64,000 bases of DNA from Odontocerum albicorne (lineage: Eukaryota > Arthropoda > Insecta > Trichoptera > Odontoceridae). A program made the translations under genes and the position numbers. Under the pieces are notes generated by a model. The model was not told where the DNA came from and ran no database searches. It was given only the letters and a program-made list of their open reading frames with translations. The stretch lies in NCBI GenBank assembly GCA_949825065.1, contig OX463842.1:3605191-3669190 (forward strand), read 5' to 3'. Numbering within the stretch: position 1 is the stretch's first letter; every line of letters starts with the position of its first letter. Below, piece after piece: positions 54,379 through 64,000 of the stretch.

Positions 54379-55284
54379 TACCCTTGTAAAAAAAATGTAT
54401 TTTTACTTATTTTTTTATTTTTTACTTATTTGTATTTATATAAGACAAACTAACTGTTACATTGAAAATATTTAGAATTGATTTAATACTAGAAATTATT
54501 TTTATGTTGAAAATTGTAAGTCAATATTTGTTTCGCTGTTCCTTCCACTTTGATAAAAATGTAATCAGTTATTCCAATAAAAGGTAATAATTCAAAGTTA
54601 ATGAATGAAAAAATATATACAAAAAAAAAACATAACTATTATTATTCAAAATTTTAAAATAAAAATAAGTATTATTGTAACAAATTATGTAAATAAAATT
54701 TACAATATTGTACATAAGAATGTAAAAAGAGTAAAAGAAAATAAATAAAATAACAAACTGTTGATTTTGAAGTTTTTTTTTTCGTACTTATTTCACAAAT
54801 TCCTAATCCCAAAAGAATTAATTACCCATAACCAGTTTGAATGAATCCTTTTCACTTGTTTAAATATGTGAAGCTCTCTAGATAATTGAATTGTCTATGC
54901 AGACAAGAGAAAATGCCACTATCAATGCCTGGAAGTAATCTAGAGGAATCCTGAGAAAATGCAAGACTCCATTGATGCAAAACATCGTATTTTCAATTAT
55001 TTATGTGATATGAAGACCTTGCTACTCAAGGCATGCAACATACAAATAATTTATGACTTTGAATGTGGTGTTGAAGGCGACTCGAACGCTGTCATAAGGA
55101 CTGCTAGAAGAACTAATAAATCGATTACTGAAGAGCTCAGAGTCGAGACGCATCTCTTTGTGATCTTTGTGAAGATGAACGATACTTTGGATAAATTGTG
55201 CAAGAAAAAACTACAGTCTTAGGGGTAAATTTTGGCGGGAAAGTAAATCGCATTCGATGGAGTGACCAGGTGATAAAAAAACCC
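54379..55284. other. Unassigned, with an 87-codon ORF
   Basis: Very AT-rich to 54940. The frame 54959-55222 (MQDSIDAKHRIFNYLCDMKT...) looks protein-like but matches nothing I know. Its position just 5' of LINE B coding sequence makes an ORF2 linker fragment possible. Confidence 0.35.
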
Positions 55285-56214
55285 ATTAAGTATTGACTTC
55301 AGGAGGCTGGACGGAGTACCTACATTATTTCTTAAGGGCTGTAGTGAATTGCTTTCTGCACCTCTTGCTTACATATTTAATCTTGTCTTCTAAGTCCATA
55401 CTTTTCCAAGTGAATGGAAAAAGACTCGAGTTACTCCCATATTTAAAAATGGTTCTAAGGACGATGTAACCAACTACAGACCTATCGCCATACTTTCTTC
55501 AATAGCTAAGCTCGTAGAAATGTTTATGGATCGCACACTAAGGTCGTTAGTGGACCCATATATAATTGATGAGCAGCATGGCTTTAAAAGATGCAGATTT
55601 ACTGAATCTAATGTGATGGTCTTCACCGACTATATTTCAAGGGCTGTAGATAGTGGCAATCAAATTGATTGTTCGTATCATGACTTTGCCAAAACAAAAA
55701 AATATTAGAAAAAATGAGTGAACTTGGGATCCCAGGTAACTTACTAAGGCTGCTGTCAGTTTATCTTACAGATAGAAAACAATTAGTTTCACATGGAATC
55801 TACAACTCCGATTACTTCACTACCTACCCAGGTGTTCCGCAGGGGTCTAATCTTGGACCTACTTTATTTCTTATTTTTATTAATGATATAGGTAGAGTTA
55901 TAAAAAATTCCACGTTTCATCTACATCGTATTTGCTGATGACCTCAAAATCTTTAAAAAAAATCGTTCTTACACCGACTACTTAGACCTACAGTCAGATC
56001 TCAACAACGTTTTTGAGTGGAGCCACAGTAATAATAAATTATATTTCAATGCATCAAAGTGCAAAATTATGTCGTATCATCGATCACACGTCTTGAAATT
56101 CCATATACTCGTACACAAAATCTTTTGAGCGCGTTAGAAAGCACTTATCCTCATTCTTAAGTGACTGAATATATGTGTATCATATGTTTGTGTGTATATA
56201 CTCGTTTGTATGCA

Positions 56215-57148
56215 CATCACGTTCTCTGCCAACAAGTTTTTTCATAAAATATAAAAAAAAAAATTCTTTGTTTTTAAGTTATATTTAATAAATTATGTAG
56301 AGATATGATTATTTAATTTACTTTGATGCATTTTTGTGGGAAATTATGAGGATTTTTATGTGTCAGTCACATGTGACTGACAAAGCGCCAACAGAAAAAG
56401 ATTACGCGTCGCGCCGTGTCAGTCATTCTGTCAGTCACGTGTCTCTCTCTCTATATCTGCCAGAAAACCAATCAAGAAGAAACTGATGTAACTTCGAGAC
56501 AGAGACGGCAGAAACATGAAATAAGGTGCAAAGAAGGTCCAGTAAAATCAACAAGAAAATATTGCAAAGAATGTTATAGTGAGAATTCAAAGAAACACGG
56601 GAGAAAATATGCCAGAAGTAAAACCATTCAAGTAAATACTTATTGTCCTCTATGCCCAAATCAGCCACATTATTGTTTGAAATGTTTCAATAAAATACAT
56701 CGCTAATATTTTTTTACAGAAATATTTTTATGATTCTTACGTAAAATTTTGATGTCTTACATATTAAAATAACACAAATTTCAATATTTTTATAATTATT
56801 ATTCATATGTAGAAATTGTTGCCTTGTACATTTTTAAATATTTTGATTTCCGTTTTGATAAATTAATAAAAACTTAATATTTGTGATTTTTATTTTATTT
56901 CAATATTTTACTTCACTTTATGAGCTTGTTCCCACAATCATTTTAATGAGAATTCTGAGGCCAAGTTGCGGTAACATGCGGAAGGGCCGCGTCAAGCAAT
57001 CCCAGTAACGTTTAACACAGAACTCGTGACTGACATCACTGAATGGCAAGTTAAAGTAGGTACTCAGTGTCAGTCACTGGTGACTGACATAGCCCCATTG
57101 GAGTATTCCAGTGTCAGTCACCCGTGACTGACAAGGCGGTCAATGTGA
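56215..57148 (+). mobile_element. 934-bp insertion with repeated palindromes and Cys-rich ORF
   Basis: Defined by comparison with the uninterrupted LINE B tail at 43134. TATGCA occurs on both sides (56209-56214 and 57149-57154) and may be the duplicated target. It contains three palindromes TGTCAGTCAC-NN-GTGACTGACA (56361-56382, 57068-57089, 57112-57133) with different centres (AT, TG, CC), plus half-sites near 56417, 56429 and 57026. The ORF at 56416-56706 lies between. Superfamily unclear. Confidence 0.65.
56416..56706 (+). CDS. Cys-rich C-terminal fragment, piggyBac-transposase-like
   Basis: 96 codons, with the credible part from about residue 30: KHEIRCKEG, RKYCKECYSENSKKHGR, then VNTYCPLCPNQPHYCLKCFN and KIHR before the stop. 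The pattern of paired cysteines ending in 'C-x2-C-F-x3-H' is that of the zinc-binding end of piggyBac-type transposases. The N-terminal residues come from palindromic repeat DNA and are not real. No DDE domain is present, so it is a fragment. The absence of TTAA at the insertion borders argues against a simple piggyBac copy. Confidence 0.5.
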   Translation: MSVILSVTCLSLYICQKTNQEETDVTSRQRRQKHEIRCKEGPVKSTRKYCKECYSENSKKHGRKYARSKTIQVNTYCPLCPNQPHYCLKCFNKIHR

Positions 57149-57290
57149 TATGCATTCTTTTTTATTTTTTATAATTTTTTTATTTTTTTCTATATAATTT
57201 TTCTTCTTTTTTAATGTCTTGTATTTTTCAAAGTAATTTGGCTAAGTCTGTTTTGAAAAAAAATTTAAAATAAATTTTTAAAAAAATTTA

Positions 57291-57869
57291 TAAATAACGA
57301 ATTGCTTGTAGACGAGAGAGATAGTTAACGGTATTGGGTATCATGACTCTCAGAATTGACGAAATGACCAAAAAGAAAAAAAGTTAGTGAGTGTTCCTCG
57401 AAAGCACTTAAAACCAATAAGAAACACTGCTACTCTAGGATAAATAACATAAATACAATTAAAAGAAATACACAACTGCGATACAACGCTCCAGCACAGG
57501 ATGAAGAAACTGCATACTGTGAAGGAAAGTTACTACACCAAATGCTATGATAATCTTTAAAATACCAGTTGAAAGAACGCCTAATTGCTGGATTCAAGTG
57601 TAGGTAAGTAGAGTAACGAAGGCTTTTTGCTCTCGGGACAAGTAATAAAATCTGTCCCTCTTGCATAAAAGTTAGTCTGGTTTGGGAATTACGTATTTTA
57701 GCAGTCCAACTACTAAGACAAATTCTAAACATGCATTTCTGTTTATACTATGTTTTTTGCCTACATCATAAATCAGAATATTCCATGTTTATTATTGTTT
57801 ACGTGTGTTATATAAAGTGCATACCTAGATATAACAAAATTAACAACAAATGCACTTAATTGTTAAATA
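57291..57869. other. Unassigned
   Basis: A minus-strand frame at 57732-57430 has LRYSTYLHLNPAIRRSFNWY, vaguely LINE-like, without a motif I can name. No other feature. Confidence 0.4.
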
Positions 57870-58350
57870 TTAGGTGTAAACATAAGTTGTGTTCGTTTTT
57901 TTTTTTTTTCAAATTTAAAAATGAGCTCCAAAAGTAAAACAAAATGGTAAAGCGTTCCTCATCGAAGTCCACTGGTCGTCCGGAACGCTCCATGTCTTTC
58001 AGGTCGAAATTACCGTCTTTGAAACGCAAAAATGATCGATGATCTGTCCTTTCATTCATAACATTTTCACCGTACACTTCGCAAATATCGCGAGCAGCTT
58101 TGGCAGCTTTATTCCCTCGATTGAACGCGAACAGAAGGAGCTGTCGAAAATGCTCACTTTCGTCTACTTGACATTCTATTTTGAAGGCTTGTAATTAAAT
58201 AAAATAATATATGTAACGTAAAAGCAAACACAATATATTGTAGAGCAGAAAATGTTCTTTCGAATGACATATAACCTTTACCATTTTGTTTTACTTTTGG
58301 TGTTCATTCTTAAATTAAAAAAAACGGACTCAACTTATGTTAACACTCAA
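57870..58350 (-). mobile_element. Mariner family F, short derivative
   Basis: 481 bp between TA dinucleotides, TTAGGTGTAAACATAAG to TATGTTAACACTCAA. The left arm is cut to about 80 bp. The minus strand at 58077-57960 codes for GENVMNERTDHRSFLRFKDG and NFDLKDMERSGRPVDFDEE, the first helix-turn-helix end of a mariner transposase. The right arm is complete (TTGAACGCGAACAGAAGG to end). Confidence 0.82.
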
Positions 58351-58354
58351 TATA

Positions 58355-58914
58355 AAGGGTCTTTCAAATTGAGCGTTTTTTTTAATGAAATTTTTTTTAA
58401 TTCTTGAATAAAACACAATTTGTTGCGATTTCAAAACACTTTTTATTAGTCATTGAAGTATAATGTATGACATTGACATTGAAACACAAAAAACCATATC
58501 CGCCAAATTTCCACCTCTTGCAGCTTCACAGATGTTCACTCTTTTGTCAAAATTTTCGATGATATTTTGGCATAATTGTGATTCTAACTCACCAATAACG
58601 CGAATAATTTCGTCTTTCAGCTCAGGAATTGATTGGGGGTCATTCTTATAGACCTGACTTTTCACGTAACCCCAGAGAAAATAGTTCAACGTTGTCAGAT
58701 CACATGATCTTGGTGGCCAATTAATATCACCGTTTCCGGATATTACAATACATAAAATAATTCAACAATTTGAAAGCGTTGTTGTATTGTATACGACTCC
58801 ATTTTTATAAATGTCATACATTATACTTCTCAAATGTCACAAAACCCAGGCACGTTCGCGACGACAGTATGTTTTATCCAAGAATTAAAAAAACGCTCCA
58901 TTAGAAAGACCCTT
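58355..58914 (-). mobile_element. Tc1/mariner-type element C, copy 2
   Basis: 560 bp between TA dinucleotides, AAGGGTCTTTCAAATTGAGCG and inverse TTAGAAAGACCCTT. The minus strand 58689-58450 codes for [20 protein letters not shown] and then [19 protein letters not shown], the end of the transposase. The third catalytic residue position reads N instead of D (LNYFLWGY). Only four bases lie between it and the mariner F copy on its left. Confidence 0.8.
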
Positions 58915-59079
58915 TACATACGTTCCCAACTAGTTTTAACTATAAATCATACATATTTATTTCGTAATATTTTAAATCCATCAATAATAATGGGTTCGAA
59001 TCCCGAGTAAACCACCATTGAGAAGGGACTTATCTCAAAAAGGAGCTATATTAATTATCATTTTATTATCATTATTATA

Positions 59080-59359
59080 GTAAGCGGGTAGAGCGACAAC
59101 TAAGATGGTACGGACACATAAGACAGAAACCACCGGACCATACTGTAAATCAGGCAATGCCTGTGGATCTTCCTCGACAGCCGTCCAGAGGAAGACCGAA
59201 GAACTCCTGGATGACTCAATGCTCCAAAATCCTGCAGAGAAACGGCCTAGATGAAAGCGACACCCAGAACCGAAGAATATATAGCCTGAGAACGAGAAGA
59301 GCCGACCCCAATAGCCTACCTAAGCAATGAGTTGGGACAGTGCCAGGAAGAAGAAGAAG
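59080..59359 (+). mobile_element. LINE family F, short 3' end with target duplication
   Basis: Codes for RQLRWYGHIRQKPPDHTVN and PSRGRPKNSWMTQCSK, then RRIYSLRTRRADPNS and a stop, the ORF2 end of a LINE, finishing in (GAA)n. ATTATCATTATTATA (59065-59079) and ATTATCATAATTATA (59360-59374) flank it, a 15-bp duplication with one mismatch. Confidence 0.75.
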
Positions 59360-59374
59360 ATTATCATAATTATA

Positions 59375-59863
59375 ATTCTTTTTTAATAAAGTTGAAGTTC
59401 CTTGAAAAAATTTGAGGATAAATAAATTGTCTAAAAATCAATATTTCATCCCACTTCGGCATAATCACATTAGCAGAAAACAATAAAATGACAAACTGAA
59501 AGACAGTAATCCTGGCTGAGCCGCTCACTTGGAACAACTGACAAAGGCTCGACAAAAAATATCCTCGCTTTGCTCATATCTTTGGGCGTGAGACGAGTTA
59601 ATTCTTTATCTTTCACGAGATGTTTTGAATCTGAAACTAAAATATTGTCAATCTTTTAAAATTTATTCAACATTTAACTCTCTCCATGAAAAGCCGTTTC
59701 AATTTAATTGACTTGAGAGAATAAGGGGAGAATGTATCTAATCCGTATGCATTTTTTAAGAAAACAGCTTTCACAAAAAAAAATCTTTACTTTTCAAAGA
59801 GATTCCAATGCAATCAAGATTACCTCATATACTCGTATTTGATACATAGATGAAAATATTTGT
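59375..59863. other. Unassigned AT-rich DNA
   Basis: No supported feature. Confidence 0.45.
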
Positions 59864-60126
59864 CAGAACCCGGCGGTAAATAATACACATCGGGCTTAAG
59901 AAAGAGACTGTCGGCCATAATCAGCTAGCTTCGGTTTTGTAGAGCATCGTCTCTGTCGCACGATGCGTTAGCAGTCCGATGTCTAGAAAGAGCTAAACGA
60001 CTGACAAATCCCGACGGAACACGTGTATGAATGGCAGAGAAGACACTCTACAAAGCCGAAGTTAACCGATTATGGCCGACAGCCTTTTTCTTAAGTTCGA
60101 TATGTATTACTTACCGCCGGGTACTG
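59864..60126. mobile_element. MITE family D, copy 4
   Basis: 263 bp, CAGAACCCGGCGGTAAATAATAC to TTACCGCCGGGTACTG. Its centre (CGCACGATGCGTTAGCAGTCC) matches copy 2 rather than copies 1 and 3, so two subfamilies exist. Confidence 0.85.
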
Positions 60127-60269
60127 TACTTTTCCTTTGTTCCAAGCAAAGCACTATCTGTCTCTCTTCCGTGACATAACGTGTCATATAATCAATTTTT
60201 CCAATATTTGCTTTTAACTTCTAGCCATATATAGGTATGACATTGTTTAATTTGTACATACATACCATC

Positions 60270-60700
60270 ACGTGGTCTCCCTGTTTGGGTCCGCATGCTT
60301 ACTCAGATGTAGATCGGTCTATGAATACAACCAGTTCGGAAGTGAATTCACCAGAAATCTAGCATGGGGCATCAGCCTGCTTACTCAAATGTAGATCGGT
60401 CTATGAATACAACCAGTTCGGAAGTGAATTCACCAGAAATCTAGCATTGGGCATCCGCATGCTTACTCAGATGTAGATCGGTCTATGAATACAACCAGTT
60501 CGGAAGTAAATCCACCAGAAATCTAGCATGGGGCATCCGCCTGCATACTCAAATGTAGATCGGTCTATGAATACAACCAGTTCGCTAGTGAATCCACCAG
60601 AAATCGAGCATGGGGCTTCCGTTGGCTTACTCAAATGCATTTTGGTCTATGAATACAACCAGTTTGAAAGTGAATCGAGCATGGGGCGTCTGTTTACTTA
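60270..60700. repeat. 82-bp minisatellite, five units
   Basis: TCTATGAATACAACCAGTTC at 60318, 60400, 60482, 60564 and 60646, in exact 82-bp steps. Units continue GAAGTGAATTCACCAGAAAT, CTAGCATGGGGCATCCGC and TTACTCA.ATGTAGATCGG. The last unit is diverged. Confidence 0.92.
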
Positions 60701-60732
60701 GCACGTATGCTAACCATTAGACCACCGCCGCC

Positions 60733-60905
60733 AAAACCTAATTAGTAAGACATCTGGCTTCCGAGCAGGAGGTTGTGGATTCGGTTCTCAATGAAACCTT
60801 TTTTTTTTAAATATCACACTGGTTTTCCCTTCTGACTTCATTACCCTCTTTCTGACGTTTATAAGAGATTACTACGTGGCAATAACTTCCCCAAATGTAA
60901 TAAAA
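60733..60905 (+). mobile_element. Diverged SINE after the 82-bp array
   Basis: Head AAACCTAATTAGTAAGACATC, CTGGCTTCCGAGCAGG, B box GTTGTGGATTCGGTTCTC, T-rich body with CACACTGGTTTTC, tail ATAAGAGATTACTACGTGGCAATAAC. Stem-loop partly lost. Confidence 0.6.
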
Positions 60906-61028
60906 TACAAAGTTGTTGAAGTGTATTGGAAAAATACACGAAATGAGGGATTAAAGATTGAGACTTCTTTTCCACAGGGTTTTTCTTGTGAAACAGTTCT
61001 TTATGTCTGCAAAATCGAGAGTTATGTA

Positions 61029-61547
61029 TTGGGTGTTAACATAAGTTGTGTCTGTTTTTTTTTCAAACTGACAGATGAGCACCAAAAGTAAAACAAAATG
61101 GTAAATGTTATACGTCATTTGAGAGATAATTTTCTGCTCTACAAGATATTGTGTTTACTTTTTCGTTACATATATTATTTTATTTGATTACAAGCCTTCA
61201 AAATAGAATGTGAAGTAGACGAAAGTGAGCATTTTCGACACCTTGTCCTTTTATTCATAGAATCTTCATTGTACACTTCGCATATATCGCGAGCAGGTTT
61301 TCAGCTTTATTTCCTCGATTGAACGCGAACAGAAAGTGTCGAAAATGCTCACTTTTGTCTACTTGACATTCAATTTTGAAGGCTTGTAATCAAATAAAAT
61401 TATATACGTAGCGTAAAAACAAACACAATATCTTGTAGAGCAAAAAATTATCTTTCAAATGACGTATAACATTTACCATTTTGTTTTACTTTTGGTGCTC
61501 ATTTTTAAATTTGAAAAAAAACGGACACAACTTATGTTAACGCCTAG
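61029..61547 (-). mobile_element. Mariner family F, foldback derivative
   Basis: 519 bp between TA dinucleotides, TTGGGTGTTAACATAAG and CTTATGTTAACGCCTAG. Two inverted arms of about 212 bp (61029-61241, 61337-61547) enclose only about 95 bp of former transposase sequence (CATTGTACACTTCGCATATA, GCGAGCAGGTTTTCAGC). It is the most symmetric copy. Confidence 0.85.
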
Positions 61548-62397
61548 TACTTGAACTCTACGATTCGCTTTACCATAGAAAAATTCCTAGAAAATAACGG
61601 AATATTTTAAAGATGCATTGTGGATGGTAAAAAAAGCGCGTAATTAATTAGAGGTTATACAGCTATCGAACGTGAACAAGTCAAGTATGCGAAATTAACA
61701 TATTTGGATTTTGATTGAATAGTAAAGAATTGAATGATAAAATCAACTAAAAGTAACAATAATAAAAGACCACAGCTAACATATACAATAAGTATATGTC
61801 AATACATAAAATTATTAACTGTTCTTGTCGTTTACAATAGAAAAAGTTTATATTGTATAAATATTTCTCGTTAATAAATTTAAAACAATGGATCGAATCA
61901 GATTTTAAAAATTGAAATTACTAAATTTCCATAAAGCGATATGAATGATTAATTGTTTGTTGGCAATGAAAATAAACAGAGCGATGGCGGATAACGGGTA
62001 GCGGATAGAGGACATCATTCTCATCGACAAAAATTAATTTCTCAATTATACGGTGACAATAAAAACTTCGACAGCACTACGGCGAATATAAAACTTCATT
62101 AAAAAGCGACATTCTATGAAAAACACTAGCATAGCCGGGCTCCCCCGTGCCAGGAGTCCTTAACATTGAAAAGTAAACATTTATGTTTGAATTTTTAAAA
62201 GTACCAAATTAATCGATTTCTGAAAGAGAAAATAATCCAGCCTTTATACCATGAAAAATATGCTTAAAAAAGTGTATGGATGAGGCAGAAGTCAAATATA
62301 CTCGTATGTACCAGTATAGAGAACTACAATTTGTATGTCGTCATGTTATGTTGTCGATAGAAACATGGTGTGATGCTATTGATGAGTTTAACTATTC
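61548..62397. other. Unassigned AT-rich DNA
   Basis: No supported feature. Confidence 0.45.
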
Positions 62398-62485
62398 GAC
62401 GACCTCCGTGGTATAGATGGTAAGACGTATGTCTCTCAACTCGAGGGGTACAGGTTCAATTACCTTTGTTACCCAATTTAAAAGT
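62398..62485 (+). mobile_element. SINE head fragment
   Basis: GACGACCTCCGTGGTATAGATGG.. type head with GGTAAGACGTATGTC and B-box-like GTACAGGTTCAATTACC, then TTACCCAATTTAAAAG. Tail absent. Confidence 0.6.
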
Positions 62486-62768
62486 CGGCCATGTTTTCAC
62501 TTAAACATATTTATACGAGTATCACTTAAGCATATTGTAGTAATAATCCAACGAAAATTTTTCACCACTTAACAACAGTCGGATTTTTAACACGCGACGT
62601 AACACAATGACGAACTGTGAACGAATAAATTATATACGAAAATATATTCCGTTAGGAGAAAACAAGATCTGCCAACACTCCCAACAAGTCGAAACAAGAT
62701 TTGCCTAAATGAGGCTCGGGCTCGTCAGTACAAAATGAGGTAAGCCGAAGATAAATGAGGTAAGCCGA

Positions 62769-63620
62769 AGGATCTTCTTCAGCCTTCATTCCCTTAAAGT
62801 GTTGCAAAGATTTCTAGCAACTAAAACCAAAATTTTACTCGTACAATCTCTGCTCTTTCCGATTCTGGACTATGCGGACGTATGCTACTTGGATGTTACA
62901 GAAGAACAGCTGGACAAATTACAGCGTCTTCAAAATGTGTGTCTAAGATTTATTTTCAACCTACGAAAGTACGATCATATAACTTCATACCAGAAGGCAT
63001 TGAACTGGTTGAATGTTAGAAATAGACGCCAAATTCACATACTGTATCTATTGTATAATATCCTTAAGTGTCCCGCCGCACCCTCTTATTTCGCCGAAAA
63101 TTTTCAGCGGCTTTCCAATCATGGATTAGCGCCACGCTCAAACAGAGATTGTTTATTGACCTTTCCAGTTCACCGCTCCTCTTTCTTTACGTCGTCCATT
63201 ACTGTCCATGCAGTGAGACTCTGGAATCAGTTACAAACCAATATAAGACTCGCTCCGTCCTTGGCATGCTTTAAGAAGCCATTAAAAAAAACTCTTAATT
63301 TCTAGTCAGTAAAATAACGTGTTTCATTCCTGATTTTACTTTTCCTTTCCTCTCCACCATCCTTTCCTTTCCTTTTGATTGATGATATCTCACTTTATAT
63401 GAAAAATAATGTTCGGGTGATTGTCCGTCTTTGTGGGGTTTGTGGGCATGTGATCACGTATATGTTTATGAATTTTGTGGGGATAGATAGTCATTTGAAT
63501 GATTTATGCGACCGCGTAACTTGCTTCATTTACTTTTGTCTGGTTGGTTGGAAGATATTGCCACCTGGCAATAAGCCCGCCAGATTGTATTGCAATAAAA
63601 ATGATAAATAAATAAATATA
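62769..63620 (+). mobile_element. LINE family A, reference copy
   Basis: Best copy of the commonest LINE. ORF2 C-terminus open over 62799-63305 (168 codons): LLVQSLLFPILDYADVCYLD, EEQLDKLQRLQNVCLRFIF, LRKYDHITSYQKALNWLNV, FPVHRSSFFTSSITVHAVRL, ending LKKTLNF. The 3' UTR runs 63306-63556, with a 78-codon open frame at 63375-63611. The tail has the stem-loop ATTGCCACCTGGCAAT at 63557-63572, GCCCGCCAGATTGTATTGC and AAATAAATAAA. It is 5' truncated at GATCTTCTTCAGCC. CR1/Jockey-group by the 'DYADVCYLD' style; exact clade not decided. Confidence 0.82.
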
Positions 63621-63649
63621 AAAAAAACTTCGTGCCCGAGTCCTGCTCG

Positions 63650-63735
63650 GGAAAAACTGTCAAATGGTTAAAGGACCGTTTAGAGAGCAAACTCACATCA
63701 ATGACACTCTGACTCGAGACTAAAACCCAGTATTA
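63650..63735 (+). repeat. Short repeat O, copy 5
   Basis: AACTGTCAAATGGTTAAAGG, ACCGTTTAGAGAGCAAACTC and GACTCGAGACTAAAACCC match the unit only over the central AGAGAGCA block and the end. Confidence 0.45.
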
Positions 63736-63858
63736 TTGCCAAATAAAAAACAATATAAAATAAATTGAGCGTTATTATTGGAATATAATGCAAGAGGTTA
63801 TCACATGGCAATTAACTCCAAAAATGTGTTTTATGTACGAACTGTATTTTTCTGTACC

Positions 63859-64000
63859 ATCATCACATCATCATCACTGTCAACCAAGATCGATCCACTG
63901 CTGGATGAAGGTCTCCCCAAATTGACTCCAAGTAGTTCGGTTTTTTGCTCGTTGATGCAAAGTTATGCTGCCATGCTTCCTGATTTCATCTATCCACCGT
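63859..64000 (-). mobile_element. LINE family E, 3' end, cut by the window edge
   Basis: Inverse of 37638-37757: CATCATCATCACTGTCAACC, GATCGATCCACTGCTGGATG, TCTATCCACCGT. The ORF2 end on the minus strand enters from beyond 64000. Confidence 0.7.

Larger units (their letters stand above)
55285..57290 (+). mobile_element. LINE family B, broken, with nested insertion
   Basis: Non-LTR retrotransposon of Jockey/CR1 type. Coding remnants in order: GVPTLFLKGCSELLSAPLAYI (55310), FPSEWKKTRVTPIFKNGS (55408), NYRPIAILSSIAKLVE, VPQGSNLGPTLFLIFINDI (55834-55890), then, one frame over, the catalytic FADDLKIF (about 55930) and FNASKCKIM. After 56110 a deletion joins this to the 3' UTR (GAGCGCGTTAGAAAGCAC). 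The UTR is interrupted at 56215-57148 by another element and resumes with TGCATTCTTTTTTATT to 57290. Not functional. Confidence 0.8.

Noticed and set aside
1..64000. Integrated viral sequence
   Set aside because: I looked for viral polymerase, capsid or envelope-like motifs in the open frames and saw none. All reverse-transcriptase remnants are of non-LTR type.

Overview
This window looks like nuclear DNA of an arthropod, most likely an insect. It is strongly AT-rich, its one recognisable cellular gene is split by GT/AG introns, and almost everything else is transposon-derived (mariner, Tc1-like, piggyBac-like, several LINE families, tRNA-derived SINEs) or tandem repeats. The insect order cannot be fixed from the sequence alone. 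Nothing suggests bacterial or organellar DNA: there are no operons, rRNA, credible tRNA genes or CRISPR arrays.

The only host gene I can support is a delta/gamma-type sarcoglycan on the + strand, in five exons from 36411 to 45945. The exons code for 306 residues: a short cytoplasmic tail, one transmembrane helix, the beta-rich extracellular stalk and the C-terminal cysteine cluster. The start codon lies in an exon I did not find. Its introns hold LINE, SINE, Tc1-like and inverted-repeat insertions and a pair of 26-bp-arm palindromes just after the first visible donor site.

Layout: 0-14 kb carries LINE and SINE copies, a foldback repeat and AT-rich filler. 14.2-15 kb is a 47-bp minisatellite. 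15-22.6 kb is decayed LINEs with SINE and mariner fragments. 23.9-25.7 kb is a 54-bp minisatellite split by a LINE with a 10-bp target duplication. 26-31 kb holds SINE and LINE pieces. 31.7-33.7 kb is a mariner (31-bp perfect ends, broken transposase) next to a piggyBac-like deletion derivative with TTAA flanks. 36.4-45.9 kb is the sarcoglycan gene. 46.6-47.1 kb is a 44-bp minisatellite. 48.5-49.3 kb is a mariner derivative. 49.9-51.6 kb is a 67-bp satellite with a four-monomer higher-order period, hit by a MITE. 53.6-54.4 kb is a tandem array containing half of that MITE. 55.3-57.3 kb is a LINE with an unusual nested insertion. 57.9-61.5 kb is more MITEs. 62.8-63.6 kb is the best copy of the main LINE.

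The elements are linked functionally. The main SINE (tRNA-like head) and the main LINE end in the same 3' tail with a conserved ATTGCCA/TGGCAAT stem-loop, which suggests the SINE uses that LINE's reverse transcriptase. No obviously new cellular system is visible. The most unusual unexplained structure is the 934-bp insertion at 56215-57148, with three 22-bp palindromes of one sequence around a cysteine-rich ORF.
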